Assembly (NCBI GenBank): GCA_900660155.1
Contig: CABFPE010001482.1
Coordinates: forward strand, 1-32,977
Reading direction: 5' to 3'
Source: Hofstenia miamia
Taxonomy: Eukaryota > Xenacoelomorpha > Acoela > Hofsteniidae
Length of the DNA stretch: 32,977 nucleotides
This document shows, one piece after another, positions 30,244-32,977 of the stretch (positions within the stretch are counted from its first letter, which is position 1; each line of letters begins with the position of its first letter). The notes beneath the pieces are model-generated. The model saw only the letters and a program-made list of their open reading frames with translations. It was not told where the DNA came from and made no database searches. The position numbers were made by a program, and so were the translations under genes.

Positions 30244-30504
30244 CTGGTAGTCACTAATTTGTCGAAAATCGAAGACAATTAATGTTCTAAAAGTTCAGGA
30301 AAACTATATAAATGCAATAAAATAATAATTAATTATTGAAACCCAACTATGGTGCATGTTTTCGCTTTGAAGTACAACTAAATTTATTTGTCATTAATAG
30401 GATATATAATTTAATGTCGATCAGAGCAATATTTACTAAGATAGCGATGTTTAAAGTTAGTCGGGAATTAAAAAATGACGATTTTATTCGATCGTATTTA
30501 TTGC

Positions 30505-30740
30505 TCTAAAAATGGTAAAATTTGATCAAATCCAAAAAATATAAATTAGTTTGTTGTAGAAGTAATCAGCGCGCATCAAATGATATTTAAACTGTATCCA
30601 TAGCATTAAAAATCATGGAGCTATAGGTCTCCAAAGATAGTCTACCCTATATATTATAATAATCGATTATAAGAAAAGTGTTAAAATTGACAATTTCTAT
30701 TGAGCGAGAAATGATATATCCATAAAATAAAAAATAGTTT
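30505..30740. repeat. Copy of the 445-bp dispersed repeat
   Basis: From gctctaaaaatggtaaaattt through caaatgatatttaaactgta and ataataatcgattataag it follows the units at 10687-11490. The latter part is shortened and then joins the segment resembling 9105-9205. Confidence 0.8.
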
Positions 30741-30828
30741 TACATAGAGCTAGTCATTGTGTACATTTTCATATATAACCCCAATCCATAAGCTCATAAC
30801 TCGCGGAGCAATAGGGTTCCGAAATACG

Positions 30829-31000
30829 TCAGTTGATATAGTCGAAAAACCTATAAAGAAAGTTATAATAGCAGAAGCCCTAACGCCTCAAATTATGTAT
30901 CACATTTAGTTTCCAGTCTTATATTTTTAGTAGATTACATATATAAATTATAAACTTTTGTTTTTAATTAACCTATATCTAAATTCCATTAAAAAGTCGA
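30829..31000. repeat. Segment shared with 15905-16275
   Basis: The same ordered blocks as at 15905-16275, without the ~165-nt insertion and without the GC hairpin. It is probably the ancestral form of the pair and is non-coding. Confidence 0.7.
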
Positions 31001-31050
31001 AGTTTTATCCGTAGTACAGAAGGCAGCGTTATTAGGAACAGCTAGAGTCC

Positions 31051-31125
31051 TGAGGAAAGCCCTCAAACTCCCTGGGAACTGGTGAGTTCCCTGAGCTAAA
31101 AGTCACACCAGCGTGAAGTTGTGAC
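31051..31125. other. Cluster of three consecutive hairpins in a GC-richer patch
   Basis: TGAGG/CCTCA (31051-31055 with 31061-31065), GGGAACT/AGTTCCC with loop GGTG (31074-31080 with 31085-31091) and GTCACA/TGTGAC (31102-31107 with 31120-31125) follow one another. No tRNA A or B box is present and I could not fit a hammerhead ribozyme. It may be a structured RNA, the 5' end of a retroelement or an inserted fragment. Confidence 0.5.
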
Positions 31126-31289
31126 AAAGGAATGATAATAATAACATTGCGAATTTGGTAGTTAAAATTATTGTTGTTGAGATTAATTCGGAAGCTAATT
31201 TGAGCGTGTTGAAATTGAAATATAGGTTATGGGCGAACACTAATTATTTTTAGTAAACCTCGAATTTTGGCTGAATTCATAATATTATA

Positions 31290-31440
31290 ATTGTAAATAG
31301 TAAATACCAACCTCGGATTAATATTAGAGATTTGTAAATGTGTTATTTCCGCTTATCAAATAATGAGTTAGGGAGAGTTTCTTTTAATTACAAATTTTAG
31401 CAATGAACAGTTATCATTTAATATTAAATGTATATAATTA
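31290..31440. repeat. Diverged ~180-bp satellite monomer
   Basis: accaacctcggattaatatt, cgcttatcaaataatgagtt and gaacagttatcattta match the 32596-32977 units in order. The stretch 31441-31820 beyond it is AT-rich with nothing recognisable. Confidence 0.6.
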
Positions 31441-31820
31441 TTAAAAAATTGTTAAATAACTTCGAATTAATAAAAAACTTCACATATGAACTGTAAATTT
31501 TTGATTTCATCTCAATTGAATTGACGCCAACAAAACGAGGTTTCGCATTATTTTGTAATTTTGTTGCACTATCCTACAATAGAGCATAACAATTTCTAAG
31601 TTTTGAAAATATAATTTATTCTTTAATATTTATTATTTTATTCTGTTTATTATATTGTTAAAGGATTAGTGATTTCAATTAATAATTCTTCACAATGGAG
31701 GAAAGTATGAGCATTACAATATTATTTGTTAATACATAAACTGGCACATGTTCATAAGTCCTGAAAATTTTTGTAATTAATAGTGTTCAGCAAACATACT
31801 TCATACTAATATTCTTATAA

Positions 31821-32294
31821 TTAATATGTAGGTATTATATAAATATGAAAACTACTATAACAGAAAACATATTTATTCAAATCTTTTTTTACAGAAGACT
31901 TTGTTCTTAAAATGTTTAAGTGCTGATTCTCGCAAAAGTGTATTCCATCTTCAAGAAAGAATGGTCGAATTGTTCGATATTTCGAAAAATAAAAAACATT
32001 TTCGAAATCGTTTGAAACTTCTCTCAGAATTTCATTAAATAGCATTCTTTTTTCAAAATGCTGAGGATGCGCAGGGGGAATTGGTAAAATCACGATTTTC
32101 CTTGAGAAGCGCCGGAGGTTCTTTATTGCTCTTTTTACAATTCGTTGAAAGTAGTCCGCTTGTGTAGTGTCACTGTAGACATCATTCGTCCCAATGAAGA
32201 TTATCATTAGTTTGTATTTATGGTTTTGTACTGCTCGTCGAAGATTTGAGGCACCAATGATCAAGGTAGAGTTCATCTCGAGAATGGCATTCAA
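31821..32294 (-). pseudogene. SGNH/GDSL-hydrolase-like fragment
   Basis: The open frame (TTG at 32294, first ATG at 32274-32276) encodes IIGASNLRRA, then IFIGTNDVY, which matches SGNH block III (GxND), and near the C-terminus EDGIHFCENQH, which matches block V (DxxH). These supply the oxyanion Asn and the Asp-His pair. Block I with the nucleophilic Ser (GDS) is not in this frame and would have to lie upstream. No ATG-led upstream exon with a convincing donor was found. SGNH enzymes are esterases/lipases and also occur as domains in some retrotransposon ORF1 proteins. It is probably a gene or retroelement fragment. Confidence 0.55.
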
Positions 32295-32595
32295 TATTAT
32301 AATTACACATTTATACTAAATTTGTCACTTTCATCTTTACCGGTAGAAATACATTAAATGACTACAAAGGAAGACGCCTAAAATACCCGTGGTTTGTTGC
32401 GGGTTAATTACGTTTGCAAAAAATTCAAAGCAATTCCGTTTTTCATATAATAACCGCTCATCACATGACTGCCAAAATGCATAGCTCGAAGATAGTTGAA
32501 GCAAAAATATTAGGAACATTATGGCAGTTTTTACTTCCTTTCCAATGATGCGTAAAACAAAAGTTGGAATTTTATTAAAAACTTCTAGGTGTACT
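32295..32595. other. Stretch without a supported gene
   Basis: The minus strand has an open frame of about 85 codons (32337-32603) with a hydrophobic start (MFLIFLLQL) and no recognised domain. A possible donor (GTAAAG at about 32341) would leave only a ~25-nt gap to the next acceptor, too short for an intron. It might be an upstream piece of the SGNH-like gene but I cannot join them. Confidence 0.35.
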
Positions 32596-32977
32596 GCTAT
32601 CACTTAAAATTGAGTTTTCAAAAGTTTGAATAATTTTCCGAATTGAATAAAATAGTAGAAAAATTTTTAAATACCAACTTCGAATTAATGTTAGAAATGT
32701 GGTAAATGTGATATTTCTGCATAAAAATTGATGAGTTAGTGAGAATTTCTATCTATTCAAAAATTTGAAAAATGAACGGCTATCATTTAAAAATGAGTTT
32801 TCGAAGGCTTAAATGCTTTTCCAAATTCATTTAAATAATAAAAATATTTTTATTACCAACTTCGGATTAGTGTTAGATATATGATAAATTTGTTGATTCT
32901 AATCATCAAATGATGCATTAAGTGAACGATTGAATTTAAATAAAAATCTGTAAATGTACGGATATCATTTAAAAATG
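32596..32977. repeat. ~182-bp satellite array, at least two units, running off the window
   Basis: gctatcacttaaaattgag (32596), gctatcatttaaaaatgag (about 32779) and gatatcatttaaaaatg (about 32961) begin successive monomers 182-183 bp apart. Units share accaacttcgrattagtgtt and gaatnnttttcc motifs. Confidence 0.87.

Larger units (their letters stand above)
19366..30245 (-). mobile_element. Helitron-like element, copy B (Rep-Pif1 open, GIY-YIG broken)
   Basis: This copy has the same layout and orientation as copy A: 3' tandem repeats (19366-20192), a large exon (20193-27355), a 2.06-kb intron, three mini-exons, a TATA box at 30085-30092 and subterminal repeats to about 30243. The boundaries are approximate and set by where similarity to copy A fades. 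The Rep-helicase reading frame is uninterrupted, so this copy may have been active more recently for that part. A 55-bp deletion destroys the C-terminal nuclease frame. The copy could still act in trans or mobilise short non-autonomous relatives if its truncated protein works. Confidence 0.85.

Noticed and set aside
31040..31130. tRNA or hammerhead ribozyme
   Set aside because: No A/B box and no closing acceptor stem; the hammerhead core motifs do not line up.
1..32977. Terminal repeats or target-site duplications of cut-and-paste or LTR elements around either copy
   Set aside because: None were seen by eye, and the Rep-Pif1 gene content fits a rolling-circle element that makes neither.

Overview
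The window is an AT-rich (roughly 30% G+C by eye), intron-containing eukaryotic genomic segment full of repeats. It is most likely from an insect or other arthropod. The reasons are spliced genes with GT-AG introns, TATA-box promoters, a pol III-type tRNA-like gene, ~180-bp satellite monomers and a Helitron-like transposon. There are no bacterial operons, Shine-Dalgarno sites or CRISPR arrays. The species cannot be named from the sequence alone.

Two copies of one large rolling-circle (Helitron-like) transposon dominate the window. Both are transcribed on the minus strand and lie about 19.8 kb apart. Copy A has its gene at 308-10281 and copy B at 20193-30043. Each copy holds one spliced gene. 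A TATA box is followed by three small exons (41, 16 and 14 codons, all joined in phase 0), a ~2.1-kb intron and one ~7.2-kb exon. The predicted intact protein is about 2,480 residues: a basic Cys-containing N-terminus, a long Cys/His-rich region, a two-tyrosine HUH Rep nuclease, a Pif1-family helicase and a C-terminal GIY-YIG endonuclease. The fused GIY-YIG domain is the most unusual feature of the window. Copy A keeps that domain but has a 1-nt frameshift in the Rep region. Copy B is open through Rep and helicase but has a 55-bp deletion in the nuclease. Sharp alternation between near-identical and ~12% divergent stretches suggests gene conversion between copies.

Region by region: 1-307 holds 3'-flank repeats and a hairpin of copy A. 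308-10281 is the copy A gene. 10282-10450 holds its promoter and subterminal repeats. 10609-10678 is a stray exon-1 fragment identical to copy B. 10687-12660 holds dispersed 445-bp repeats and ~180-bp satellites. 12761-14116 is an intact three-exon gene for an unrecognised 328-residue protein. 15636-15707 is a tRNA-like gene. 15905-19100 holds repeats, a perfect GC hairpin, a GC-rich island, microsatellites and minisatellites. 19366-20192 holds 3'-flank tandem repeats of copy B. 20193-30243 is copy B. 30244-32977 holds repeats shared with the inter-copy spacer, a cluster of three hairpins, an SGNH-hydrolase-like fragment and ~182-bp satellite monomers.

If either element were functional, the Rep domain would nick and join single strands, Pif1 would unwind, and the GIY-YIG domain could supply an additional cut. 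The 328-residue gene between the copies may be captured cargo, a second element gene or an unrelated host gene; the window does not decide.
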